Shown here: piece by piece, positions 1-7,402 of the stretch
Numbering within the stretch: the first letter of the stretch is position 1
Layout of the letters: every line of letters starts with the position of its first letter
NCBI GenBank assembly: GCA_014860355.1
Contig: JACZJV010000118.1
Location: forward strand, 1 to 44,710
Reading direction: 5' to 3'
DNA length: 44,710 bases
From: Burkholderiales bacterium
GTDB lineage: Bacteria; Pseudomonadota; Gammaproteobacteria; Burkholderiales; SG8-39
Notes under the pieces: generated by a model
What the model was told of the DNA's origin: nothing
The model's input: the letters and a program-made list of their open reading frames with translations, nothing else
The model's database searches: none
Program-made: the position numbers and the translations under genes

Positions 1-2
1 TG

Positions 3-284
3 GTGCCGCCGCGCTTCGACGCCGCCTATTTGAACAATCCTGCGCCCGCTTACCCGCGCGCGTCGCGCCTCGCGGGCCAGCAGGGGCAGGTGCTGCTCAA
101 GGTGCTGGTAGGCACGAGCGGCAGCGCGGTCAACATCGCAGTGCAACACAGCAGCGGTTTTGAACGCTTGGACGACGCGGCGCTGAATTCAGTGCGCCAG
201 TGGCATTTTGCGCCGGCCAAACGTGGCGATCAGGCGATCGAAGCCTGGGTGCTGGTACCTATCGTATTCCGGCTCGACGCATGA
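3..284 (+). CDS. tonB: TonB C-terminal domain protein (5' end outside window)
   Basis: The last 93 residues of an energy-transducing TonB-family protein are visible; the gene begins before the window. TonB spans the periplasm and passes energy from the ExbB-ExbD motor to outer-membrane receptors. The visible part is the TonB C-terminal fold: the 'PAYPRASRLAGQQGQVLLKV' segment, a variable strand, then 'LDDAALNSVRQWHFAPA' and a final strand ending in VFRLDA. The proline-rich spacer and N-terminal anchor lie outside. It is followed 37 bases later by exbB and then exbD, the usual tonB-exbB-exbD order, which supports a single operon. Which substrate the system serves cannot be told, because no receptor gene is in view. 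Confidence 0.9.
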   Translation: MPPRFDAAYLNNPAPAYPRASRLAGQQGQVLLKVLVGTSGSAVNIAVQHSSGFERLDDAALNSVRQWHFAPAKRGDQAIEAWVLVPIVFRLDA

Positions 285-321
285 CGCGCACTTGCCGTTT
301 GATTTTGACAGGAGTAATGAC

Positions 322-1053
322 ATGAGCATACCGTTGATCGAGTTTTGGGGGCAGGGCGATGCGATGACGCATGGCACGGCGATCGTCCTGGCATTGCTGT
401 CGCTCGCATGCTGGTACGTGATACTGGACAAGCTGCTGGGGTATGTGCGCGATCGTCGCATCGACGAGCGCACGCTTGCGGCGTACTGGGACGCCGGCGG
501 GGGCGCGGGCGCGGTGGCGGCATTGCGCCGGCGGGATCGCAGCGGCGCTTACGCCGGTCTTGCCCGGACGGCCCTGAACGCCGCCCAGGCGCTCAAACAG
601 GCAACGAGACCCGTAGCGGCCGCTGATGCGAGCAGCTTCGTCAGACAGGCTTTGGCGCAGTCGCTGTTGCAGGCGCAGGCGCGCATGGAGCGCGGCCTGA
701 CTTTTCTTGCCTCCGTTGGCGCTACCGCGCCTTTCATCGGCCTGTTCGGCACGGTCTGGGGGATTTATCACGCGCTGGTCGGGCTCACCGGGCAAACGCA
801 GGTCGTGCTGGAAAAGGTGGCGGGACCGGTGGGCGAAGCCTTGATCATGACCGCGGCGGGTCTGTTCGTGGCCATTCCCGCGGTGTTGGCCTACAACGCG
901 CTGGTGCGCGCCAACCGGCTGCGCCTGGCGCAACTCGAAGGGTTCGCGCACGGCCTGCATGCCTATCTGAGCGCGGGGATCAGACCGGGCGCCCGGGCGA
1001 CCGCGGCGGATGAAGCCTGCGCGTCCGGCGAAGCCGGCGCCGTTGCAGTCTAA
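322..1053 (+). CDS. exbB: ExbB/MotA/TolQ-family proton channel subunit
   Basis: Inner-membrane motor protein (243 aa) that with ExbD uses the proton gradient to drive TonB. Three membrane segments are seen at about residues 18-38, 127-151 and 171-195, with a cytoplasmic loop between the first two. The family signature around 'LASVGATAPFIGLFGTVWGI' (129-148) and the third-helix stretch 'AGPVGEALIMTAAGLFVAIP' are both present. The ATG at 322 is chosen because AGGAG lies about 8 bases upstream and translation from there gives the normal N-terminus; the frame is open further upstream but overlaps tonB. ExbB is preferred over TolQ because tonB lies immediately upstream. Confidence 0.93.
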   Translation: MSIPLIEFWGQGDAMTHGTAIVLALLSLACWYVILDKLLGYVRDRRIDERTLAAYWDAGGGAGAVAALRRRDRSGAYAGLARTALNAAQALKQATRPVAAADASSFVRQALAQSLLQAQARMERGLTFLASVGATAPFIGLFGTVWGIYHALVGLTGQTQVVLEKVAGPVGEALIMTAAGLFVAIPAVLAYNALVRANRLRLAQLEGFAHGLHAYLSAGIRPGARATAADEACASGEAGAVAV

Positions 1054-1063
1054 GGGGATGGCG

Positions 1064-1516
1064 ATGAGCTTTCATACTATCGGGGACGCCGGGGGGCCAA
1101 GACCCATGGCGGAAATCAACACCACGCCTCTGGTCGATGTCATGCTGGTGCTGCTGGTCATCTTCATCATCACCGCGCCGCTCCTGCGGCAGGCGGTGCA
1201 GATAGACCTGCCGCGGGTTGACAGCGGCAGACTCGAAGACAAACCCGCGGCGCTGCAGGTGGCGATCGACGCAGGCGGCCGCCTGTTTCTCGACGGCGTA
1301 GCGATCGGCAGGGACGGGCTGCTTGCGCGATTCAAGCTCGCTGGCCGGGCGGGCGCAGCCGCGCCCGAACTGCATCTGCATGCCGACCGCCATACCCGTT
1401 ACGAGCAACTGACCGACGTCATGGCGCTGGCGCAAGGGGCGGGCATGCGGAAAATCGCATTCGTGACGACGCAGCCGCAGGCAGGAGAGCGAACGCTCGC
1501 GGCACTGCGGCCCTAG
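1064..1516 (+). CDS. exbD: ExbD/TolR-family biopolymer transport protein
   Basis: Single-span partner of ExbB (150 aa), the proton-relay subunit of the TonB motor. One membrane helix at about residues 23-42 begins with 'PLVDVMLVLLVIFIITAP', and Asp25 is the conserved protonatable residue. The 'MAEINTTPLVDVML' lead-in is the family hallmark. The remainder is a periplasmic domain ending in a 'RHTRYEQLTDVMALAQGAGM' helix. Two ATGs are possible: 1064 has AGGGG six bases upstream and is preferred, while 1058 directly abuts that site. It starts 10 bases after the exbB stop, so the two are co-translated. No terminator was found downstream. Confidence 0.92.
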   Translation: MSFHTIGDAGGPRPMAEINTTPLVDVMLVLLVIFIITAPLLRQAVQIDLPRVDSGRLEDKPAALQVAIDAGGRLFLDGVAIGRDGLLARFKLAGRAGAAAPELHLHADRHTRYEQLTDVMALAQGAGMRKIAFVTTQPQAGERTLAALRP

Positions 1517-1519
1517 CCT

Positions 1520-1669
1520 TCAGGCGCAAGGCAGGCAGCGGCGGGGTGCCCAGCGCAGTTCGCGCACGGTGATGAATTCTGCCTGCTCGGCGACAAGGTA
1601 TCCGCGTCTGCGGGTCGACTCCAGCTCCATGGCGCGTCCGAACCGGGTAGAAATCAAAGCATTTGACAT
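1520..1669 (-). CDS. possible small protein (49 aa), unrecognised
   Basis: A 49-codon open frame on the minus strand, convergent with exbD and only 3 bases from its stop. The predicted peptide is strongly basic (an 'STRFGRAMELESTRRRGYL' region) and ends in a Cys-Leu-Pro-Cys motif two residues before the stop. No good ribosome site precedes the ATG at 1669; an internal ATG at 1630 would give a 36-residue version. In GC-rich DNA an open frame of this length can arise by chance. It is listed because it fills most of an otherwise empty 306-base gap and has a compositionally plausible peptide. Confidence 0.22.
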   Translation of the reverse strand: MSNALISTRFGRAMELESTRRRGYLVAEQAEFITVRELRWAPRRCLPCA

Positions 1670-1822
1670 ACCGGATCGCGTTGTCCAGACTTGAACCGGG
1701 GCATTGCCGGGGTGCCGTGGCGAGGCGGCGCCGGGCTCGCGCCTGAGGCCGCTATCAGCCCAGGGTCCCGGCAGCTTCGGCTAGCAGTCCGGCAGGCGGG
1801 TCGCAATCGGAGTCTATCGAAC

Positions 1823-2065
1823 ATGCGCAAGGTCAAGAAATCCAAACCGCTGGTCGTTTGCAACGTCTGCGGCATGTTCAGCAACGAGCGTCAGGACATA
1901 AACCACCGCTGCACCAGAGCGGTTTACGGCAGGCGATGCTCCGGCTCGTTCAAGAGCAGCCTGGGCATGTCGTGGGACGAATGTCTATCCTGCTCCACAA
2001 CCGGAACGCTGGGGTCCGAGACCTGCGTCGAGTGCGCCGGCTGGGGCTGGCGCCTGGTCGGCTGA
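1823..2065 (+). CDS. small Cys-rich zinc-ribbon-like protein
   Basis: An 80-residue cytosolic protein with a basic start (MRKVKKSKP) and eight cysteines. The first group is C-x2-C ('CNVC') followed by single Cys residues around 'HRCTRAVYGRRCSG'. The second is 'CLSCSTTGTLGSETCVEC', which follows the C-x2-C-x-G-x-G...C-x2-C pattern of the DnaJ cysteine-rich zinc finger. Two zinc sites, or one zinc plus a structural disulfide, are plausible. The ATG at 1823 fits the start of the conserved-looking region. It stands alone between exbD and a secreted protein, with no operon partner. I do not recognise a named family, and nucleic-acid or protein binding is inference. Confidence 0.7.
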   Translation: MRKVKKSKPLVVCNVCGMFSNERQDINHRCTRAVYGRRCSGSFKSSLGMSWDECLSCSTTGTLGSETCVECAGWGWRLVG

Positions 2066-2355
2066 GGACCAGCCTGCAAAACCGCTGAACTTCCACCCTC
2101 GTTTTCTTCGCGGGACCGCGCCCTGGCCATGTACCGGCTCAGGACAAATGCACATCTATTGATCATTCTCACAATGCCGGCCATGCCGAAACGTTAGCTT
2201 GTCCGGGGCAAATCCCCGGCCGGTCGGTCCAATCTAGGCAGTATTCGATCAAGACGCATGAATTCCGACACGCCGGCGACGTGCGGACGGCAGCGGCTGC
2301 TGCGAGTCGCGCTTTGCAACAAGGAATTTTTTATCCTGCTGGGAGTACATTCAAT
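2066..2355. other. intergenic region with a GC-rich hairpin
   Basis: This 290-base gap separates two small plus-strand genes and holds no convincing reading frame. A perfect six-base-pair hairpin (CCGGGG, loop CAAAT, CCCCGG) lies at 2203-2219 but lacks a following T-run, so it is at best a weak or Rho-assisted terminator for the upstream gene. GGGAG at 2341-2345 probably serves as the ribosome site for the gene starting at 2356. Nothing else was recognised. Confidence 0.35.
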
Positions 2356-2847
2356 ATGAATTCATCAAAAAAGACTGTCCCTGTCGTGGCTCTCCTGGCG
2401 TTTTGCCTGGCGCTGTCTTTCCCGACGCCGGTCCCGGCGAAGGAAGTCGACAGTTCGATTGCCGCCTGCCTCAAAGCCTGGGGGGATCATCCTTTCGGGA
2501 ACGCACCGCAGTTCAAGACTCTGGAAACATCGGTGACGGTGTTTGGCATCGGCGGGAAAACCGCCGATACGCAGCCCACGAGTACTCCTGCACTGGTATT
2601 GATCAACCCCAGCTTCAATCTGATGGGCGGCTCCACCATTGAGTTGTTGAACCCCAACGGATGGTATTGCCTGCGCACGACGGTAACAGTCATGGGCAGG
2701 GTGGGGATACGCGCGCACTGCAAGGCTCAACTGGCCTCGACCTCGGCGGGGTCCACGGTGCTGGGCAACAACGCCGCAAACAGAAATATCAAGGACCTGA
2801 CTGTAACTGCGATGGGCAGCGTCTCCGTAGCGCGGCCCTGCAATTGA
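2356..2847 (+). CDS. secreted protein of unknown function
   Basis: A 163-residue exported protein. A typical signal peptide is visible: MNSSKKT, then a hydrophobic core (VPVVALLAFCLAL) and a likely signal-peptidase site after residue 28 (PVPA-KE). The mature part contains short repeated beta-type segments, 'SVTVFGIGGKT', 'TVTVMGRVGIRAH' and 'LTVTAMGSVSV', separated by Asn/Gly turns ('LLNPNGWYC', 'LGNNAANRN'), suggesting a small beta-solenoid or repeat sheet. Four cysteines in the mature region could form disulfides. The ATG at 2356 is chosen because it starts the signal peptide and has GGGAG 10 bases upstream. It resembles unnamed secreted proteins of other Gram-negatives; no function is assigned. 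Confidence 0.75.
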   Translation: MNSSKKTVPVVALLAFCLALSFPTPVPAKEVDSSIAACLKAWGDHPFGNAPQFKTLETSVTVFGIGGKTADTQPTSTPALVLINPSFNLMGGSTIELLNPNGWYCLRTTVTVMGRVGIRAHCKAQLASTSAGSTVLGNNAANRNIKDLTVTAMGSVSVARPCN

Positions 2848-3003
2848 ACGCCGGGGGGGCGGCAGGCAGCAGGCGCTATCCGAGGGCGAATGCAAGAGTA
2901 GTCTCGTACCTCGCGCAGGACCGCGCTGGCGCGCCCGCCTGGGTTAGACGCAAGTCAATACGGCCGATACCGGCCCGGATAGCGGCGCTAGTGCAATCGC
3001 GCG

Positions 3004-3318
3004 CTATTGCAGCCACTGCGCCGTGCGTTGCAGCTCTTCCAATGCGCTTTCCATTTGCAGCGCCAGTTCGCGTTCCTGCTCCATCAGAAGATTGTCCAGA
3101 ATCTCGTGGAGTGACTGGCTCTTATGGCACAGCTGCCGCAGGTAGGGATTGGCCAGATGCGGCTTGATGAGGATGCCGATTTGCTGCGATGCGCTGCGGT
3201 AGTTGGCCGCGTTCGCAGGCATGCGGCCGGCATCGTGGTCGTCGAGGTATGCGGCGAGCGGCTGCAGTTCCAGTGCCACCCGAATCGCAATTATTTCGCC
3301 GTTGGTAACAGTGTTCAT
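3004..3318 (-). CDS. small helical protein of unknown function
   Basis: A 104-residue protein without signal peptide or membrane segment. It is almost entirely helical in character, and the C-terminal half ('SLHEILDNLLMEQERELALQ' onward) reads as an amphipathic or coiled-coil helix rich in Glu, Leu and Gln. The ATG at 3318 is preceded by AAGGAAAC at good spacing, which supports real translation. It converges with the secreted protein gene ending at 2847; the 156 bases between them hold no clear terminator. I do not recognise the family. Confidence 0.65.
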   Translation of the reverse strand: MNTVTNGEIIAIRVALELQPLAAYLDDHDAGRMPANAANYRSASQQIGILIKPHLANPYLRQLCHKSQSLHEILDNLLMEQERELALQMESALEELQRTAQWLQ

Positions 3319-3495
3319 AGTGTTTCCTTAAGCCCGCCAGGGCGGTGATTACATTGCGGCCATGAATCTGCGTGTATAGCGTGTGTCTTGAACTTCGGTA
3401 CGTGCTGCGTGGTGTTGCTGCATAGTGCATCAGCCGGAAACATGCGGCCATACAGCGTTTGCCTAAAATGGAGTGCAGATTTTCGACTCTGCAGC

Positions 3496-3510
3496 AGGGT
3501 AAATTACCCT
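3496..3510. promoter_or_regulatory. 15-base palindrome (possible operator)
   Basis: AGGGTAA-A-TTACCCT is a perfect seven-base inverted repeat around a single base. It lies between the divergent genes starting at 3318 (minus) and 3680 (plus), in a locally AT-richer stretch. Such a site could bind a dimeric regulator. The regulator and the gene controlled are unknown. Confidence 0.35.
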
Positions 3511-3620
3511 AGATTACAAGTGCGCCGAGATGGGGGACAGGTAGAGATCCGGCGAAATGATGGGTGCGGTCGGCCTTCCCGCTTGTGCGTCCGGAAATTT
3601 CCGAGCAAGAGCCGCCCGCT

Positions 3621-3658
3621 ATCATTGCGCAATTGTTGATCAATATATAATCAATGAT
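3621..3658. promoter_or_regulatory. nested inverted repeats upstream of the 2-hydroxyacid dehydrogenase gene
   Basis: Two nested perfect inverted repeats sit 22-59 bases before the ATG at 3680: an outer ATCATTG (3621-3627) with CAATGAT (3652-3658), and an inner TTGAT (3636-3640) with ATCAA (3650-3654) around the AT-rich core CAATATATA. The inner pair has a nine-base spacer, so it is not an FNR box. The core also offers a -10-like TATAAT at 3645-3650, so a protein bound here would cover the promoter. Repressor control is inference. Confidence 0.45.
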
Positions 3659-3679
3659 ATCCCTGCGGAGGCGCTGAAC

Positions 3680-4630
3680 ATGATCCCGGCACTGCTGTGG
3701 CTGGACGAAGCCGAAATCTACCGCCAGGCGCTGGACCGCGCCGGTTGCGGGCAGCGCCTGGACATTCAGCTGCTGCGGCCGGATCAGCACCCTAGCCCGG
3801 CGCAGCTTGCGCGCACCGAGATTCTGCTGGCGCGGCAGCCGCCGCCGGGTATCCTGGCAAGCATGCCCAGGCTGCGCTGGATCCAGGCCCTTACCGCCGG
3901 TGTCGAGCACTGGGTTTCACGCCCTGATCTGCGCCCGGACATTGCGCTCAGTTGCGCGCGCGGCACGCATCGGGTGCAAATGCCCGAAAACATCCTCGGC
4001 GCCCTGTTCCATCTGACCAAGCCCTATGCGCAAGCGACCATGGACCAGCGCGACCGGCGCTGGGTAAGGCGGATTTCGCAGACCCTCGCCGGAAAGACCC
4101 TGGGCATACTCGGCCTGGGTGAAATCGGCCGCGAACTGGCGAAGAAAGCCGCAGCCCTGGAACTGCGCGTGATCGGTACGCGCAGTACGGCCGAGCCCGT
4201 GGCGCAGGTCGACAGGATCTACCCGGCCGTAGCCACCGACGAGGTGCTGGCGCAGTCGGATTTCGTATTGCTCCTGCTGCCCCTGACGCCGCTGACGGAT
4301 GGAATCATGAATGCGGCGCGCTTCAGGGCGATGCGCAGCAGTGCCTACCTGCTCAATTTCGGCCGCGGTGCGCTGGTGGTGGACGCCGACCTGGTACAGG
4401 CGGTGCGGGGCGGGATCATCGCCGGCGCCGTGCTCGACGTCTATCGCAGCGAGCCGCTGCCCGCCGAACACCCGTTCTGGGTCACCGAGGGCATAACCGT
4501 GCTGCCGCACATCGGCGGGCTGGATGCGCACCGCGATGAAATCGTCGCGGCCCTGTTCGCCGACAATATGCGCCGATTCCTGGCAGGCGACGCGCTGTTC
4601 GCGCTGGTCGATCGCGCCCGCGGATACTGA
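3680..4630 (+). CDS. D-2-hydroxyacid dehydrogenase (GhrA/hydroxypyruvate reductase-like)
   Basis: NAD(P)H-dependent oxidoreductase (316 aa) of the D-isomer 2-hydroxyacid dehydrogenase family; the likely reaction is reduction of a 2-oxoacid such as glyoxylate or hydroxypyruvate. The nucleotide-binding motif GILGLGEIG is at 142-150. The catalytic set is complete: Arg229 in 'LLNFGRGALVVD', Glu258 in 'VYRSEPLP' and His277 in 'LPHIGG'. The total length and short catalytic domain fit the GhrA subgroup. The ATG at 3680 is chosen over upstream in-frame starts because GGAGG precedes it by 8 bases and the upstream frame crosses an AT-rich promoter-like region. A Nudix gene follows 33 bases downstream, probably in the same transcript. 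Substrate preference cannot be read from the sequence. Confidence 0.88.
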   Translation: MIPALLWLDEAEIYRQALDRAGCGQRLDIQLLRPDQHPSPAQLARTEILLARQPPPGILASMPRLRWIQALTAGVEHWVSRPDLRPDIALSCARGTHRVQMPENILGALFHLTKPYAQATMDQRDRRWVRRISQTLAGKTLGILGLGEIGRELAKKAAALELRVIGTRSTAEPVAQVDRIYPAVATDEVLAQSDFVLLLLPLTPLTDGIMNAARFRAMRSSAYLLNFGRGALVVDADLVQAVRGGIIAGAVLDVYRSEPLPAEHPFWVTEGITVLPHIGGLDAHRDEIVAALFADNMRRFLAGDALFALVDRARGY

Positions 4631-4663
4631 AATGACTGCCTCCCGAATGAAGCAGGCCGCCGC

Positions 4664-5290
4664 ATGACGGACCTGCGCTTCGACGCGCTGCTGCGCTCGC
4701 GTATCGCGGGCAATCTCGCGCTGCGCGCTGCGGCCAGCCTGCCCTTGGGCGGCCTCAAGCGCGCGGCGGTGTGCCTGATCCTCACCGACGACGGCGAGGG
4801 CGGCGCGGCGCTGGTGCTGACGCTGCGCGCCAAGCAGCTGCGCGCGCACTCCGGCCAGTTCGCCCTGCCCGGAGGACGCGTCGACGCGGGCGAATCGGCC
4901 ATAGACGCCGCGCTGCGCGAAGCGCGCGAGGAGATCGGACTGCAACTCCCGCGCGATGCCGTGCTCGGATGGCTGGACGACTACCCCACGCGCTCGGGCT
5001 ACCTGATCACGCCGATCGTCGTGTGGGCGCCGGAGGACGCGCGCATGAGCGCGAATCCGGCGGAGGTCGAGGAAATCTACCGGGTGCACCTGGCCGAGTT
5101 GGGCCGCCCGGGGTCGCCCGAATTCGTGGCGATTCCCGAAAGCGATCAGCCCGTAATCCGCTATCCCTTGCTGGGCACGCTGATACACGCGCCGACCGCG
5201 GCAGTGCTGTACCAGTTTGTCGAGGTCGCAGTACACGGCCGGGCCACGCGAGTAGCGCACCTGGAGCAGCCGGTCTGGGCGTGGAGTTGA
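4664..5290 (+). CDS. Nudix hydrolase, CoA pyrophosphatase (NudL) type
   Basis: Predicted 208-residue pyrophosphohydrolase that would split CoA or acyl-CoA into phosphopantetheine and 3',5'-ADP. The Nudix box is complete at about residues 71-93 (GRVDAGE...REAREEIGL). Just before it, 'LTLRAKQLRAHSGQFALPGG' matches the UPF0035 signature of the CoA-specific branch. The ATG at 4664 is the first in frame after the dehydrogenase stop. The gene converges with the cupin gene, leaving only four bases between the stops. CoA specificity rests on motif recognition; a general Nudix role is certain. Confidence 0.87.
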   Translation: MTDLRFDALLRSRIAGNLALRAAASLPLGGLKRAAVCLILTDDGEGGAALVLTLRAKQLRAHSGQFALPGGRVDAGESAIDAALREAREEIGLQLPRDAVLGWLDDYPTRSGYLITPIVVWAPEDARMSANPAEVEEIYRVHLAELGRPGSPEFVAIPESDQPVIRYPLLGTLIHAPTAAVLYQFVEVAVHGRATRVAHLEQPVWAWS

Positions 5291-5294
5291 GCGT

Positions 5295-5624
5295 TCAGTC
5301 GACCACGAACAACTTCGCGCCCGCACTCGTGGACGAGCGATGCGCTTCGGCGCCGTCGGCAACCTGATAACTCATGCCAGGCTGCAGTACATACCGCCGC
5401 CCGTCCTCGAGTTCGGTATGCAGTTCGCCTTCCAGGCAGAACAGTATGTGGCCCTTCGAGCACCAATGGTCCGCCACATAGCCGGGTGCATATTCGACCA
5501 GGCGCACGCGTATGGCGCCGAACTGGCGCGTGCGCCAGTAGGCGACACCACGTTCTCCTTTGTATTCGACCGGCGCGATCTTTGACCAGTCGGTCGTGGC
5601 AAACGGAATTCCGGTCATTTCCAT
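5295..5624 (-). CDS. DHCW-motif cupin protein
   Basis: A 109-residue single-domain cupin. The motif 'ADHWCSKGHILFCLEGEL' is the first cupin motif in the Asp-His-Trp-Cys variant that names the DHCW-motif cupins; the second motif is 'LQPGMSYQVADGAEAHRSS'. His and Cys near the motif are potential metal ligands. The protein is cytosolic, with no signal sequence. The ATG at 5624 is preceded by AGGGG at 6 bases. It lies 17 bases after the stop of the upstream GGDEF gene on the same strand, so the two may be co-transcribed. The enzymatic role of this cupin group is not known to me. Confidence 0.8.
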   Translation of the reverse strand: MEMTGIPFATTDWSKIAPVEYKGERGVAYWRTRQFGAIRVRLVEYAPGYVADHWCSKGHILFCLEGELHTELEDGRRYVLQPGMSYQVADGAEAHRSSTSAGAKLFVVD

Positions 5625-5641
5625 GAATACCCCTTAGGCCG

Positions 5642-7354
5642 CTAGTCGGCGCAGAATCGATAGCAGGATCCGTGCGCTTTCGCGCTGTACATGGCCGCGT
5701 CCGCAAGCTTGACCAGGCTCTGGTGGTCCTGGGCATGGTCCGGATAGAGCGCGATGCCGATGCTGGTGCCGATATCCACCCGGTGTTCCCGCGGCTCCAG
5801 ATGGAAGGGCTGGGCCAGCGCCGCGACGATCTTTTCGGCGATGGTCACGATGTCTTCACGGCTGTCGATGTCGCGCAGGATCACGGCGAACTCGTCGCCC
5901 CCGACGCGGGCGACGGTATCGGATTCGCGCACCTGCTCGCGCAGCCTGTTGCTGACGATGCGCAGGAGTTCGTCGCCGGCGTTGTGACCGAGGGCGTCGT
6001 TCACCGGCTTGAATTTGTCCAGGTCGAGGTAGAACAGGGCAAAGCGGCGGGCGCCGCGCTTGGCGAAGCTGATCTCCTGGCCCAGACGGTCGTTGAACAG
6101 CAGCCGGTTGGGAAGCCCGGTCAGGTTGTCGTGGTGCGCCAGGTGCTGGATGCGCTGCTCCGCCTGCTTTTGTTCGGTAATGTCGGTCGTGACCGCGTAA
6201 CAGCCGAGTATTCCGCCGTCTTCGGCCACGTGCGGCAGGAGCTTTACCTCGATGTAGCGGGAACTGCCGTTCGCGAATTTGTGCAGCCTCTGGTAAGCGT
6301 CGGGATGTCCCCGCAGTACCAGCGCAAAATGATCTTCGACGTCGCGGAACGCGTGCTCTCCGATGACCTCGCGCACGTGCATTCCCGGGAGGTCCCCGAC
6401 CTCGAGGCCGTAGAACTCGGCGAAGCGCTTGTTGGCAAAAAGGCAGCGCAGATTTTCGTCCCAGGATACCGTCATCGACGGAACGTTGTCGGTGAACATA
6501 CGCATCTGCTCCACGCTGTCGCGCAGCGCCTGTTCCGTCTGTTTTTGCTCCGTGATGTCGATTGCCATGGAATAGCAGCCGGGGATGCTCCCGTGTTCCG
6601 CCGTTCTGGGGACCAGCTTGACATCCAGGTGGCGCAAGGCGCCGCTCGCAAGGCGCACTGCCCGCTGATACGCGACCGGATGCCCAGCCAGCGCCTCGCG
6701 GAAATGCCCCTCGATTTCGGCGTAGGCCGCACGTCCGACGATCTCGACAAACGGCCTGCCGATGATGTCCGCAACGGCAAGCTTGAAAAAGTCCGCGTAG
6801 CGCTTGTTTGCGAAGACGCAATTCATGTCGCTGTCGACGTACAGTATCATCGCCGGCACGTTGTCGGTGAGCAGGTGCAATTCTGCGCCGCTGTCGCGCA
6901 CGGCCTTGTCGGCCTGTCTGCGTTCGGTGATGTCGGTGTAAATGGTGACGAAACCGCCGCCGGGCAGCGGGGTTCCGCGGATCTCCAGCACGACCCCGTT
7001 CGGCCGAGTGCGTTCGAACACATGCGGCTGCATTTCCCTCGCGCGCGCGACCGCTGCGGCGGTGATGGCTTCCGCATCGCCCGGGCCATATTCGCCGCGC
7101 AGCGCATTGAAGCGCAGCAGCGTCGGCAGCGACGGCAATCCGTGGGCAAACAGTTCGTCGGGGAATTCGAGCAGTTCCCTGAGCTTCGCATTGCACGCGA
7201 TCATCTCGAGGTCCGGGCCGAACAGCGTCACCGCGCTGGGCAGATAGTCCAGAAGCACCTGCAGCATCTCACGCGAATCGAGTGCGATTTCGCGCGCGAT
7301 CACCGCGCTTTCCTGCGCCGCCGAACTCGCGCCGCCTTTGCTCATGCCGGTCAT
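5642..7354 (-). CDS. PAS-PAS-PAS-GGDEF diguanylate cyclase
   Basis: Soluble 570-residue signalling enzyme predicted to make c-di-GMP from two GTP. It has an N-terminal PAS-7-type domain (about 30-145), two closely similar PAS domains (about 155-275 and 280-400; each has a 'FTDNVPSM'/'LTDNVPAM' start and an 'ANKR' helix, and ends in 'DITEQKQ') and a GGDEF domain (about 405-568). The active-site GGDEF is intact at 485-489. An inhibitory I-site, Arg476-x-x-Asp479, lies exactly five residues before it, so product feedback is expected. No membrane segment is seen, so the PAS domains sense an intracellular cue or bind a cofactor not visible here. The likeness of the second and third PAS domains suggests internal duplication. 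Confidence 0.92.
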   Translation of the reverse strand: MTGMSKGGASSAAQESAVIAREIALDSREMLQVLLDYLPSAVTLFGPDLEMIACNAKLRELLEFPDELFAHGLPSLPTLLRFNALRGEYGPGDAEAITAAAVARAREMQPHVFERTRPNGVVLEIRGTPLPGGGFVTIYTDITERRQADKAVRDSGAELHLLTDNVPAMILYVDSDMNCVFANKRYADFFKLAVADIIGRPFVEIVGRAAYAEIEGHFREALAGHPVAYQRAVRLASGALRHLDVKLVPRTAEHGSIPGCYSMAIDITEQKQTEQALRDSVEQMRMFTDNVPSMTVSWDENLRCLFANKRFAEFYGLEVGDLPGMHVREVIGEHAFRDVEDHFALVLRGHPDAYQRLHKFANGSSRYIEVKLLPHVAEDGGILGCYAVTTDITEQKQAEQRIQHLAHHDNLTGLPNRLLFNDRLGQEISFAKRGARRFALFYLDLDKFKPVNDALGHNAGDELLRIVSNRLREQVRESDTVARVGGDEFAVILRDIDSREDIVTIAEKIVAALAQPFHLEPREHRVDIGTSIGIALYPDHAQDHQSLVKLADAAMYSAKAHGSCYRFCAD

Positions 7355-7402
7355 GCTGTTCGGACTCCGCCAGGCATGCAGTCGCGCGATTGCGGGCCGG
7401 AC

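Noticed and set aside
3388-3639. 83-codon plus-strand frame upstream of the dehydrogenase
   Set aside because: No ribosome site, Cys/Arg-rich random-looking peptide, and it covers the palindromic control region.
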